DNA of 64,000 nucleotides from contig NZ_RQFW01000016.1 in the NCBI RefSeq assembly GCF_004770145.1, positions 281,543 through 345,542 of the forward strand. The letters are read 5' to 3'. The DNA is from Leptospira bourretii (GTDB lineage: Bacteria; Spirochaetota; Leptospiria; Leptospirales; Leptospiraceae). Made by a program: the position numbers and the translations under genes. Shown in pieces: positions 56,730 to 63,840 of this stretch (its first letter is position 1; each line of letters starts with the position of its first letter). The notes under the pieces are model-generated. The model was not told the DNA's origin, did no database searches, and saw only the letters and a program-made list of their open reading frames with translations.

Positions 56730-57437
56730 TTAATCGGCATTAGGATCAAATAGTCTTTCTGACTTCAAATAGACTGGTTCGGGAGTCATCATGTTCAGGG
56801 TCTCATGAAGTCTGAATCTGTTAAAATCGATTTTCCATTTGTCGAATAGCTTTTGTAAGAGTGTGCTGTTTTTAGCGATTTCACTTTGTAGTTCTCTTAC
56901 CATATCCTTTTGCATTCTTTCATGAGCGCCATTCCGGTAAGGTTTCCCAGGTTCGATTCGATCGATTTAAATGCCTAGATAGAGAGCCACCAAACAGAAA
57001 GTTTCGTGAGGCCGATTAAAGATTGCATAGAAGTAAATGGAGGTCCATTGTCAGAGCGAATGATTTCAACTTTTACAGAAGGAATCTCCGCTGTACTCAG
57101 GGTTTTGATTGAGAGAACGTATTTTGAATAATCATCTCTGATAGTTCACGGATTGACCTTTTCTGAGTCAGCAGTATACCACCATCCCTTGAAGTCTACA
57201 GTCCAAATGTGATTAGAATGAGTAAACTTTTTAGGAAGAGAGATTCTTTCCCCGAAGTGTTTTACTCTTCTTTTTTTCTTAGGTAAAGTAAGCCCTGCTC
57301 TTTTGAAGATCCGATCAAGAGTTGATTTGTCGGGAGAATTAAGAAATAGAAACTGTCTCTTGTAGAGTTCGAGAATCTTCTTGGGTGAGTTTTTTGGAGT
57401 TCTCTTCCTATCTAGAAGCCCAGTCTTTCCACATTTT
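56730..57437 (-). pseudogene. Decayed IS481-type transposase
   Basis: Several minus-strand frames together give an rve-core transposase: TGLLDRKRTPKNSPKKILELYKRQ, HIWTVDFKGWWYTADSEK (first catalytic Asp), then after a stop TIRDDYSKYVLSIKTL, IIRSDNGPPFTSM (second Asp), LTKLSVWWLSI and a C-terminal FNRFRLHETLNMMTPEPVY. About 20 residues are missing before RSDNGPPF, there is at least one stop, frameshifts, and no N-terminal HTH. No terminal inverted repeats were found. It is a dead insertion sequence. Confidence 0.75.
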
Positions 57438-57452
57438 TATACGGCGTGACAA

Positions 57453-58355
57453 TTAGAATACCTTTGAAGCGGAAATATAGAATCCTTTAATAATTTCTTT
57501 TCCATTCGATAGTTTGCTGTCTTGCATTAATAAACTATTGTTTAATGTAGAGTAAGAGTAGCTAAAATCGTTTAGATTTTCATATTTAAATTGTGCAAAA
57601 TTCTGATTATAGCCAACTGCAATGTTATAATTCTCCATAAAATTATATTTCAGTGAAATATTTGCCTCATATCCTTGGAAAATTCCTATTGTTCTTCCAT
57701 TTCCTTTTATGATTTCAAAATCAGAAAAAAGTCCAGATGGAAAGCTGTATAGATGGGAGTTTTAATATTGATAAGTTCTTTTTCCCTGAACATGGTAAAA
57801 ATCTAAGCCTAAGTTTAACGATAATTGATCAGTAATTGGTATTTTTGACTTTAAGACAAGTTGAGGTCCGTAAGCGGCAATTGCAGTAAAGCTGTATTCA
57901 GAAATATTCCTAATCCTATTGCGAAATAGTCTTTTATTTCAGGAGTAGGGAAGAAAAAGAAGTTTAGTTTGTAATCACTTCTTTCATTGTTTCTTAGGTA
58001 TTGTCGACTACGATCAAAGTAAAATTGATTATTAAACCTGAATATATAATCTTCATCGTAATGTGCTCTTTCGATTTGAATTTTTGAATGTTCAAATTCA
58101 ATTCAAAACCCTTTGTCTAAATTTTTATAAATAAAGAAAAACGAGTTTATTGTCTTCTGATTATTCTTAATTTTGTTAATGTTAATATTCCAATAGGGAT
58201 TTGCATCAGTAAAGTTTCTGCTATAATCGAAGGGAATAAATTCAGCTTTTTGAAATTTAATTCCGGTCTCGAGAGTTTGCTTACTTGACTGTGCATAAAA
58301 GCATAGAATTTAAAGAGATTAAGGGTAAGAGAATTGTTAATTTTGTTTTTTTCAT
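57453..58355 (-). pseudogene. Decayed outer-membrane protein gene
   Basis: About 300 codons spread over several frames. It opens with a signal peptide (MKKTKLTILLPLISLN at 58355), then FYAQSSKQTLETGIKFQKAEF, FDYSRNFTDANPYWNIN, RAHYDEDYIFRFNNQFYFDRSRQYLR and FFFFPTPEIKDYFAIG. It ends in YFMENYNIAVGYNQNFAQF..GFYISASKVF with terminal Phe. The alternating aromatic strands and terminal Phe point to a beta-barrel protein. At least three frameshifts or stops. It fills one slot of the array between repeats. Confidence 0.6.
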
Positions 58356-58378
58356 ATTAATGATTCATTTTTGTCATG

Positions 58379-58514
58379 TCGTATAAAGAACTAGTGGAGA
58401 CGACGTTCCTTGTAGCTGAGTCTATGGAGCAAGAAGCGTGCCGGAGAGGAATGTGGCGTAGCCCGAACGAGGGCGTAAGTCCCGAAACGTAGCGGGAAGA
58501 TGCTGTTATGCGAA
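58379..58514. repeat. Array repeat, class B/hybrid (136 bp)
   Basis: Left end GTCGTATAAAGAACTAG (outer box mutated from AAC to AAA), interior GAGCAAGAAGCGTGCCGG and GTAGCCCGAACGAGGGCG, right end CGGGAAGATGCTGTTATGCGAA. It is the shortest near-complete copy. The BrnA-like gene stop is 114 bp to its right. Confidence 0.85.
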
Positions 58515-58628
58515 GTCAGAGATCTATAGAATTATTTTTAATTAATTTATTGATCTCTTTTTTTTTATTTCTTCTGAAATAGAATTTGCTTAAAGCTTTT
58601 GGAATTGGCGTAGATTTTTTCTTATTTT

Positions 58629-58829
58629 TTAAGAAAGAGTATCATGAAGTTCCATTTCTTTCTCTAAAATGGTATTTACAATAGTATTTAGATCTATGTT
58701 TTTTTTAGTCGCTATTTTTTGATAATATTCTTCAAGTTTTGGATCTAGGTAAACTGGAAAATGTAGGTCTTTCAAGTCTCTAGAAAAGAGTCCTCTTTTA
58801 CCTTTGGAAAAATCGTATTCATCTCTCAT
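58629..58829 (-). CDS. BrnA-like/RHH antitoxin
   Basis: 66 residues: an N-terminal DEYDFSKGKRG, typical of the small antitoxins that follow BrnT toxins, then LHFPVYLDPKLEEYYQKIATKKNIDLNTIVNTILEKE, a ribbon-helix-helix-like DNA-binding domain. It starts one base after the BrnT stop, in toxin-first order. It should neutralise the toxin and repress the operon. Confidence 0.82.
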   Translation of the reverse strand: MRDEYDFSKGKRGLFSRDLKDLHFPVYLDPKLEEYYQKIATKKNIDLNTIVNTILEKEMELHDTLS

Positions 58830-58830
58830 G

Positions 58831-59124
58831 TTAATTTATCTCTTCTGAATAGTATTGAGCTTCTTCATTTATAGTAGCTTTTCGAGCGGAGATTATTCTT
58901 ATTATTTCTTCACTCTTATTTGATCTATCAACAAAAATTACGACTGCAATAGTAATATTTTCAATTTTTCCAAGGACAATTTCTCTAGTTTCTCCAACCG
59001 AGTGGTCTGGATCTGGCAAATAAATGGCTTTTGGGTCAGCAAATACTAAAGAAGCCTTTGAGAAGGTGAGTTGGTGTTTTGATATATTGACTTTTTCTTT
59101 TTCTTGATCCCATTCAAAACGCAT
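58831..59124 (-). CDS. brnT: BrnT-family ribonuclease toxin
   Basis: 97 residues with the BrnT pattern: FEWDQEKEKVNISKHQLTFSKASLVF, then DPDHSVGETREIVLGKI and EEIIRIISARKATINEEAQYYSEE. BrnT toxins are ribonucleases with a RelE-like fold that block translation. It starts 56 bp from the previous repeat and is followed by its antitoxin after one base. Confidence 0.9.
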   Translation of the reverse strand: MRFEWDQEKEKVNISKHQLTFSKASLVFADPKAIYLPDPDHSVGETREIVLGKIENITIAVVIFVDRSNKSEEIIRIISARKATINEEAQYYSEEIN

Positions 59125-59180
59125 ATTTACTTTGTGTTTTAAAAATGGAATTTTGAACAGTTTTTAATTGTTTCTCTGAT

Positions 59181-59352
59181 TTCGTATAACGAACTAGACT
59201 AACTGACGTTCCCTGACCCTGAGTCCCGTTAACGGGACGTTAGGGACTGGCACGGAGTTTGCGTATGCAAACGAGTGACAGAAAGGGGATGTGTCGTAGA
59301 CCAAGCGAGGCCGTAAGTGCCGAAGCGCAGTGAGTAGCCGCTGTTATGCGAA
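59181..59352. repeat. Array repeat, class A (172 bp)
   Basis: Outer boxes TTCGTATAAC and GTTATGCGAA are complementary but for one position. GAACTAGACTAACTG follows on the left; AGTAGCCGCT precedes the right box. The inner hairpin GAGTCCCGTTAACGGGACGTTAGGG and the GTTTGCGTATGCAAAC hairpin are strong. It lies 10 bp from the CopG-type antitoxin stop. Confidence 0.88.
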
Positions 59353-59362
59353 GTAGAGGTAG

Positions 59363-59644
59363 TTAACTGACTTTCTTAAATTCTTCGTTCACTTTTTCTG
59401 AAAGTAAAATCTTGATGAGTGATTGATATGGTACATCATTTTTATTTGCTAAAGTTTTAAGTCTTTCGAGAAGGGCTTCAGGCAATCTAAGAGATATCAT
59501 TTTGGTAGAATGTTTGAGATTCGGGAATGAAATTTTCTCTATATTTTGAAAATTGAAAAAATCAGTAGCATCATTCTTATCCCAGAATTCAATTTCTTCA
59601 TCAGTGGATTTGAATTTAGGAATTTTCTTTTTGATAGTTTTCAT
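59363..59644 (-). CDS. CopG-type antitoxin of a BrnT toxin
   Basis: 93 residues. KFKSTDEEIEFWDKNDATDFF at the N-terminus is typical of the CopG/BrnA-like antitoxin group, and MISLRLPEALLERLKTLANKNDVPYQSLIKILLSEKV is the ribbon-helix-helix domain. Its start overlaps the toxin gene by 29 bp, in toxin-first order. Confidence 0.85.
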   Translation of the reverse strand: MKTIKKKIPKFKSTDEEIEFWDKNDATDFFNFQNIEKISFPNLKHSTKMISLRLPEALLERLKTLANKNDVPYQSLIKILLSEKVNEEFKKVS

Positions 59645-59930
59645 AAATTTTTCTTTCCTTTTTACTCATATCTCTAACAGAAATAATTCTAATTTTATTA
59701 TTTCGAATTGTGAATACTGCGAAAAGCCTTCTTGAATCATTTGAAATACCTAAGGCAGCAAATCTCATTTCTATTTCTGAATGATTTTCATCGTGTGCGA
59801 TAAGTAAGGGTTCATTAAAAAATACTTCTTCAATTTCTCCGGCTTTTACCTGGTGCTTAAGCCAATTTTTGTTAATATTTCCTTTATCCCAGTCGAAACC
59901 TTCAATCAAGGTGAAATCGGGCAATTTCAT
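59616..59930 (-). CDS. BrnT-family toxin
   Basis: 104 residues from the ATG at 59930 (a start at 59951 adds seven residues). Pattern: FDWDKGNINKNWLKHQVKAGEIEEVFF, ENHSEIEMRFAALGISND, then FTIRNNKIRIISVRDMSKKERKIYE. This is a BrnT relative distinct in sequence from the one at 58831. It is the first gene of a pair with the CopG-type antitoxin. Confidence 0.88.
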   Translation of the reverse strand: MKLPDFTLIEGFDWDKGNINKNWLKHQVKAGEIEEVFFNEPLLIAHDENHSEIEMRFAALGISNDSRRLFAVFTIRNNKIRIISVRDMSKKERKIYENYQKENS

Positions 59931-60049
59931 GTATATTTCTAGAATATACAAATTTTAACAAATTACAACTATTTTTTTGACACTTTTTTCTTCTTTTAAT
60001 TATTTAATCAAAAGTGTTACCCATGTCCTGAGGCATACACTACCTCTAT

Positions 60050-60216
60050 TTCGCATAACGAACTAGGATTCTCGAAGTTCCCTGTAGCTGAGCCTACGAA
60101 GTAGGCGTTAGCGTCGGCGCGCCTTCTTGCGGAGCAAGAAGCGTGCCGGAAGGGAATTTGCCGTAGGTCGAGTGAGGCCTTATGCCGAAACGTAGCGGGA
60201 AGACGCTGTTATACGC
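60050..60216. repeat. Array repeat, class B (167 bp)
   Basis: Left TTCGCATAACGAACTAGG, interior AGCCTACGAAGTAGGC and CTTCTTGCGGAGCAAGAAG hairpins, TTCCC/GGGAA stem, right GCGGGAAGACGCTGTTATACGC. It lies 17 bp from the RHH antitoxin stop. Confidence 0.88.
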
Positions 60217-60233
60217 TGGTTGCTACTATTAGA

Positions 60234-60494
60234 TTAGAGTTTATCCCAGTTAGGAAGTTTATCTTTCTTTCCAACTTTCCCCATAACTTTCTTGAATCCA
60301 TCTTCAATTGATTCTTTAGTTTTTCCTTGAATTCGTTTTTTGAGAAGGTTTGCAGTATCAATATCACTTATGCCTCTTGTAAAAGCATATAAAGCAAATT
60401 GATTAAGAGAAACACCTTGCGTAGCAGCAGTTTTTTCAATTCTCTCTTTCAAGTCTTCAGGAATGCGAATAGTTAAAACATTTTTCTTATTCAT
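60234..60494 (-). CDS. RHH antitoxin paired with a PIN toxin
   Basis: 86 residues. VLTIRIPEDLKERIEKTAATQGVSLNQFALYAFTRGI is a ribbon-helix-helix domain of the CopG/Arc type, with a Lys-rich tail (GKVGKKDKLPNWDKL) that may fold on the toxin. It overlaps the PIN gene by 8 bp, so the two are translationally coupled. Confidence 0.85.
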   Translation of the reverse strand: MNKKNVLTIRIPEDLKERIEKTAATQGVSLNQFALYAFTRGISDIDTANLLKKRIQGKTKESIEDGFKKVMGKVGKKDKLPNWDKL

Positions 60495-60924
60495 AATTTA
60501 ATCTCCAAAATTTAGCAAAATCTGTAGGCGTTATAACTTTAAAAGAATCAAATTTGAGTTCATTTTTAAGATTAAAATCCTTAATATTTGAAGTAATCAA
60601 GTATCTACTGTTACTAGCAAAAGCAAGTTCGACAAAGAGATTATCGTTTTCGTCACTAAGATTAGGTCTAAGTAGATAGTTAATAGAAAAAGGCGTAGCC
60701 ACAAAAGCTATGAAGTCCAAAACCAAGTTGATGTCCTTCTTTGACAAAGCTAGGTCAGAAAGTGACTTTTCTCTTAATAAAACATCCGAATATTCGGTAA
60801 AAACAGGTGTGGATAAGGCCAACTCAATTCTTCTGTTTTCAACTAAGTTGAGTATAAAATGCGAAGCACCTCTATTGTCTCTGAGAGCCTGATAAATGAC
60901 ATTTGTATCTATGGTAACTCGCAC
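60487..60924 (-). CDS. PIN-domain toxin (COG1569-type)
   Basis: 145 residues. PIN nuclease landmarks are the N-terminal TIDTNVIYQALRD (Asp6), an internal TEYSDVLLREK (Glu), and C-terminal DENDNLFVELAFASNSRYLITSNIKDF (Asp residues). It fits the 'putative toxin-antitoxin system toxin component, PIN family' and probably cleaves RNA. First gene of the pair; its antitoxin follows. Confidence 0.9.
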   Translation of the reverse strand: MRVTIDTNVIYQALRDNRGASHFILNLVENRRIELALSTPVFTEYSDVLLREKSLSDLALSKKDINLVLDFIAFVATPFSINYLLRPNLSDENDNLFVELAFASNSRYLITSNIKDFNLKNELKFDSFKVITPTDFAKFWRLNYE

Positions 60925-61029
60925 ATTTAAATGATATCAAATACGCTATCATAAATACAGCAAAAATTTCCTAGAAATTCGTCATTCTTCCCAAAAACGG
61001 CATTTTTTTCCTAATAAATTGAGTTTTAG

Positions 61030-61126
61030 CAACTTGCGTATGCGAGCGAGTGACAGGAGGACAATTTGGCGTAGCCCGAGCGAGGGCGCAAGTCCCGAAG
61101 TGAAGCGGTTAGTCGCTGTTATGCGA
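61030..61126. repeat. Half-length array repeat (class A 3' part, 97 bp)
   Basis: It keeps ACTTGCGTATGCGAGCGAGTG, GTAGCCCGAGCGAGGGCGCAAGTCCC and GCGGTTAGTCGCTGTTATGCG but lacks the GAACTAG half. It lies 8 bp from the HicB stop. The truncation leaves the PIN/RHH module without a complete leading repeat. Confidence 0.8.
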
Positions 61127-61134
61127 CGGTCGTG

Positions 61135-61560
61135 TTATACACTAATGAGATTTTCGTGAAAAACTTCTTCTAATCTTATAATAGTTTTTAGAGTAGGGTT
61201 GGATTTATGTGGATCCTCAAACTTTTGATAAGTTTGATAAGCAATGTTAAGTTTTTGAGCAATTTGCTTTTGACTCAAACCTTGTTTTTCTCTACTTTTC
61301 TTAAGCCAGATAGCAAAAGAGATATTTTTTTCAGGAGTAATGAATTTAATGTTTTTTCCTTTTAACTTTGAAGGTTCAGGAATGTTTAATTTTCTAGAAT
61401 CGATTGATTCTAAGTAGCCATTTAAAGCTTCTTGAGCATTTAAAATAGCTTCGTTTTCATTGTCGCCAAAAGTTATGCATCCTGGTAAATCAGGAAATTC
61501 AACATTAAAAACTTTATCTTTTGAACTGTATTTAATAATTGCTGGATAAGAAATTTTCAT
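61135..61560 (-). CDS. hicB: HicB-family antitoxin with C-terminal HTH
   Basis: 141 residues. The N-terminal partial RNase H fold (YSSKDKVFNVEFPDLPGCITFGDNENEAILNAQEAL) is the HicB signature. The C-terminal LKKSREKQGLSQKQIAQKLNIAYQTYQKFE is an XRE-type HTH for operator binding. It should neutralise HicA, whose stop overlaps its start (ATGA). Confidence 0.93.
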   Translation of the reverse strand: MKISYPAIIKYSSKDKVFNVEFPDLPGCITFGDNENEAILNAQEALNGYLESIDSRKLNIPEPSKLKGKNIKFITPEKNISFAIWLKKSREKQGLSQKQIAQKLNIAYQTYQKFEDPHKSNPTLKTIIRLEEVFHENLISV

Positions 61561-61736
61561 TTGAGTCCTGCCTGTTTAAGTATTGCATTCATAGTTCCAG
61601 TTGGAATGTCTCGATTACTATGAACTGGAACTGAGAGAGTTTTATCTTTTTTCTTAAGAATATGATGTGATCCACTAATTCTATCTAATTCCCACCCATC
61701 TTTTTTTAGAATTCTTATTAATTCTTTTCCCGTCAC
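61557..61736 (-). CDS. hicA: HicA mRNA interferase toxin (59 residues)
   Basis: A short GTG-started gene. The protein reads VTGKELIRILKKDGWELDRI, then SGSHHILKKKDKTLSVPVHS with the catalytic His and the dsRBD-like fold, ending TGTMNAILKQAGLK. Standard HicA length. Its stop overlaps the hicB ATG by 3 bp. HicA cleaves mRNA and tmRNA. Confidence 0.9.
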   Translation of the reverse strand: MTGKELIRILKKDGWELDRISGSHHILKKKDKTLSVPVHSNRDIPTGTMNAILKQAGLK

Positions 61737-61818
61737 AAGTAATAATACAGCATTTGGGCTGTATACGTCAATTGGTTTTTTATTTTACTTTTTGGTTTAG
61801 CTGTAATTTTCACGACTG

Positions 61819-61990
61819 TTCGCTTAACGAACTAGACTAACCGACGTAGGCTGTGCCCTGAGTCCCGGAAGGGGACGTTAGGGATTGGCACGACGCTTGC
61901 GTAAGCAAGAGGAGTGCCAAAAGCCTATGTGTCGCAGACCGAACGAGGGCGTAAGTCCCGAAGTGAAGCGGTTAGTCGCTGTTATACGAA
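61819..61990. repeat. Array repeat, class A (172 bp), fullest example
   Basis: Outer TTCGCTTAAC / GTTATACGAA, inner GACTAACCG (61835) / CGGTTAGTC (61969), third stem TAGGCT (61847) / AGCCTA (61922), hairpin GTCCC/GGGAC (61862/61872) inside CCCT/AGGG, and TTGGCAC/GTGCCAA (61885/61914) around CTTGC-GTAA-GCAAG. It lies 9 bp from the PIN (VapC-like) stop. Confidence 0.92.
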
Positions 61991-61999
61991 GGTTCGCAT

Positions 62000-62437
62000 T
62001 TACTTCCAATTATATATTCCGATATTTAACCCGTCTTTTTTGGCTGCGGTTGCCAGATTATCGTCTGCACTAAGAAAGAAAGTTTCTTCTTCTAATTCTC
62101 TGAATAGAAGAATCGCAGAAACGAGGTGAATGGCATCGAAACCTCGAAGTAGATATTTTGAATGAATTCTATCTAATTCCGAATTTATTGAATGATCTAC
62201 GTTAATTTTGACAAGCTGATCCCAGTCAGATTTAAATTGTTTTATAATAGAATCTTTTACTTTGTCAGAGAACTTATCAATTTTTTGTTTTTTATTAATT
62301 GTGCCGAGGATTTCTGAATAGCCAACTTGCGATATTGCAAGATATCGATTATCCTTCCATATTTTTAATACAGTATTAGAGGCGAATTCATCAAAGTATT
62401 TTTTTACAAGAACGCTTGAATCTAAATAATAAAACAT
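62000..62437 (-). CDS. VapC-like PIN-domain toxin
   Basis: 145 residues. YYLDSSVLVKKYF (first Asp), SEILGTINKK (Glu), LRGFDAIHLVSAILL (Asp) and FLSADDNLATAAKKDG (last Asp pair) give the complete acidic set of the PIN nuclease. Probably an RNase. It overlaps its Phd-type antitoxin by 1 bp; antitoxin first, as in vapBC. Confidence 0.92.
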   Translation of the reverse strand: MFYYLDSSVLVKKYFDEFASNTVLKIWKDNRYLAISQVGYSEILGTINKKQKIDKFSDKVKDSIIKQFKSDWDQLVKINVDHSINSELDRIHSKYLLRGFDAIHLVSAILLFRELEEETFFLSADDNLATAAKKDGLNIGIYNWK

Positions 62438-62715
62438 TAGCGATCATTCATTAAGATGTCGGATGCAGTGATTTTTGACTTTGTTTTTAAGGGAGGAGTA
62501 ACCTTACTTTGCTTATCCTTACTTGGAAGTTGTATCATACCTTTCTCAGCTAAAAGATACATTTTCTCAATAGTAGATTTTTGTTTTATTGGTTCTTTTA
62601 TTAGTCTAGCAATTGGTTTACCGTGATCGGTAACAATTACTTCGTCTCCGAGTCTTGCCTTATCGAGATATTCGCTGAGTTTTGCCTTTAGATCTCTTAC
62701 TCCTACATATATCAT
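62437..62715 (-). CDS. Phd/YefM-type antitoxin
   Basis: 92 residues. The N-terminus VGVRDLKAKLSEYLDKARLGDEVIVTDHGKPIARLI is the Phd/YefM signature; the tail is Lys/Thr-rich and would wrap the toxin. It overlaps the PIN toxin by 1 bp. AT-rich leader of about 114 bp separates it from the preceding repeat and holds the promoter. Confidence 0.92.
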   Translation of the reverse strand: MIYVGVRDLKAKLSEYLDKARLGDEVIVTDHGKPIARLIKEPIKQKSTIEKMYLLAEKGMIQLPSKDKQSKVTPPLKTKSKITASDILMNDR

Positions 62716-62832
62716 CCTTTTGACTCCGAAGTTGTGGTTACAATTGTATGATAATGGTTACTTTTGAAGAAATCAAGACGAAAAAGTCCGAAATTTTTGC
62801 TTTTCTTCATTTTAAATAGATGTTTGCGAACT

Positions 62833-63001
62833 TTCGTATAACGAACTAGCCTTCCCGAAGTTCCCTGTAGCCGAGCCTCTGAAGGAGGCGTTGGCGTCGG
62901 CGCGACTTCTTGCTCTGGGCAAGAAGCGTGCCGGAAGGGAATTTGCCGTAGGCCGAGTGAGGCCTTGTGCCGAAACGTAGCGGGAAGACGCTGTTACACG
63001 C
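62833..63001. repeat. Array repeat, class B (169 bp)
   Basis: Outer TTCGTATAAC / GTTACACG, inner TTCCCG (62852) / CGGGAA (62981), third stem TTCCC (62861) / GGGAA (62937), hairpin GCCTC/GAGGC (62875/62885), and CGGCGCG/CGTGCCG (62898/62927) around CTTCTTGC/GCAAGAAG. It lies 6 bp from the DUF3368 gene stop. Confidence 0.92.
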
Positions 63002-63007
63002 AGTCGC

Positions 63008-63484
63008 TTATTCGCCAGCAATTTCTAATGCTTTTTGTATTAAAGCTTTGGAAAGATGGATATCATGTTCTTCAAGAAGCATGAGTGAACTTTTAATTTC
63101 TGAAATTAATCGTTTATCTTTTGCAGTAATAAGAATGCCAATAGTTCCTATGACTTTTTGATTTTCCAATTTAGCTACTTTCCTTGCTTTTTTATCATCA
63201 AGTAGTAGAATACTATCTTTGAATTCTTTGGATAGGACGATCGCTTCTGATTCACCTTTTCCTAGCGAAAGTCTATAGGCGTTAAATGCTTCTATATTGT
63301 TACATTTTTTTATAAAGGGTTTAGCCCATTCTTGTAATGTGGAGCTGAATTTTTTGTCAGTCTGAACAATTTCCTCGTAAACAGAGAAGGGAACGATGAT
63401 TTCCTGGAAAATGTCATCTAAAAGCTGTAGCTTATTAATAATTGCTAGTGAAATAAGGGGAGAAGAGTCAGCAATTATTATCAA
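63008..63484 (-). CDS. DUF3368 PIN-like toxin
   Basis: 158 residues of the DUF3368 PIN-fold group: IIADSSPLISLAIINKLQLLDDIF at the start, VPFSVYEEIVQ, then LGKGESEAIVLSKEF and LLLDDKKARKVAKLENQKVIGTIGIL. These are toxin candidates regularly paired with UPF0175 antitoxins. It is 7 bp after the UPF0175 gene. Confidence 0.92.
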   Translation of the reverse strand: MIIIADSSPLISLAIINKLQLLDDIFQEIIVPFSVYEEIVQTDKKFSSTLQEWAKPFIKKCNNIEAFNAYRLSLGKGESEAIVLSKEFKDSILLLDDKKARKVAKLENQKVIGTIGILITAKDKRLISEIKSSLMLLEEHDIHLSKALIQKALEIAGE

Positions 63485-63491
63485 AGTAGTT

Positions 63492-63746
63492 CTATTTTAA
63501 CAGAGATAATTCGGAATCTAAGTCATCTGAATCGTAATCAATAACTGGTATTCCGTCTCGGGAGATCTTCTGCATGAAAGTTTTTAGATCTAAAGATGAG
63601 AACTCCGCCGCTTGAGTTAAAGTAAATTTACCCTTAGTAAAAAGGTGTTTAGCAAATTCAAATTTTAGGTCATTTTTTAATGAATCTTCTGTTTCGTTTA
63701 TTGCTAAAAGTAGATGATCTGGAATTTCTATCTGCAGAAGGCTCAT
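63492..63746 (-). CDS. UPF0175-family antitoxin
   Basis: 84 residues. DLKFEFAKHLFTKGKFTLTQAAEFSSLDLKTFMQKISRDGIPVIDYD is the UPF0175 signature, including an HTH-like ALELAGL-type helix, with an N-terminal IEIPDHLLLAINE strand. First gene of the pair. The 94 bp between it and the repeat at 63841 hold the promoter. Confidence 0.9.
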   Translation of the reverse strand: MSLLQIEIPDHLLLAINETEDSLKNDLKFEFAKHLFTKGKFTLTQAAEFSSLDLKTFMQKISRDGIPVIDYDSDDLDSELSLLK

Positions 63747-63840
63747 TGTTCGATTCTGATGTAGAATTTGGATTTGTCAAATTGATTTATTTGAGTATTT
63801 GTTCGTATATTGCCTTTTTTCTGGTTAAATTTTAAGCGAT

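Noticed and set aside
61885..62129. Arg-rich frames of 60-70 codons crossing the array repeats (also 62812-63021)
   Set aside because: They arise from the repeat sequence itself, are not conserved between repeat copies and lack ribosome sites.
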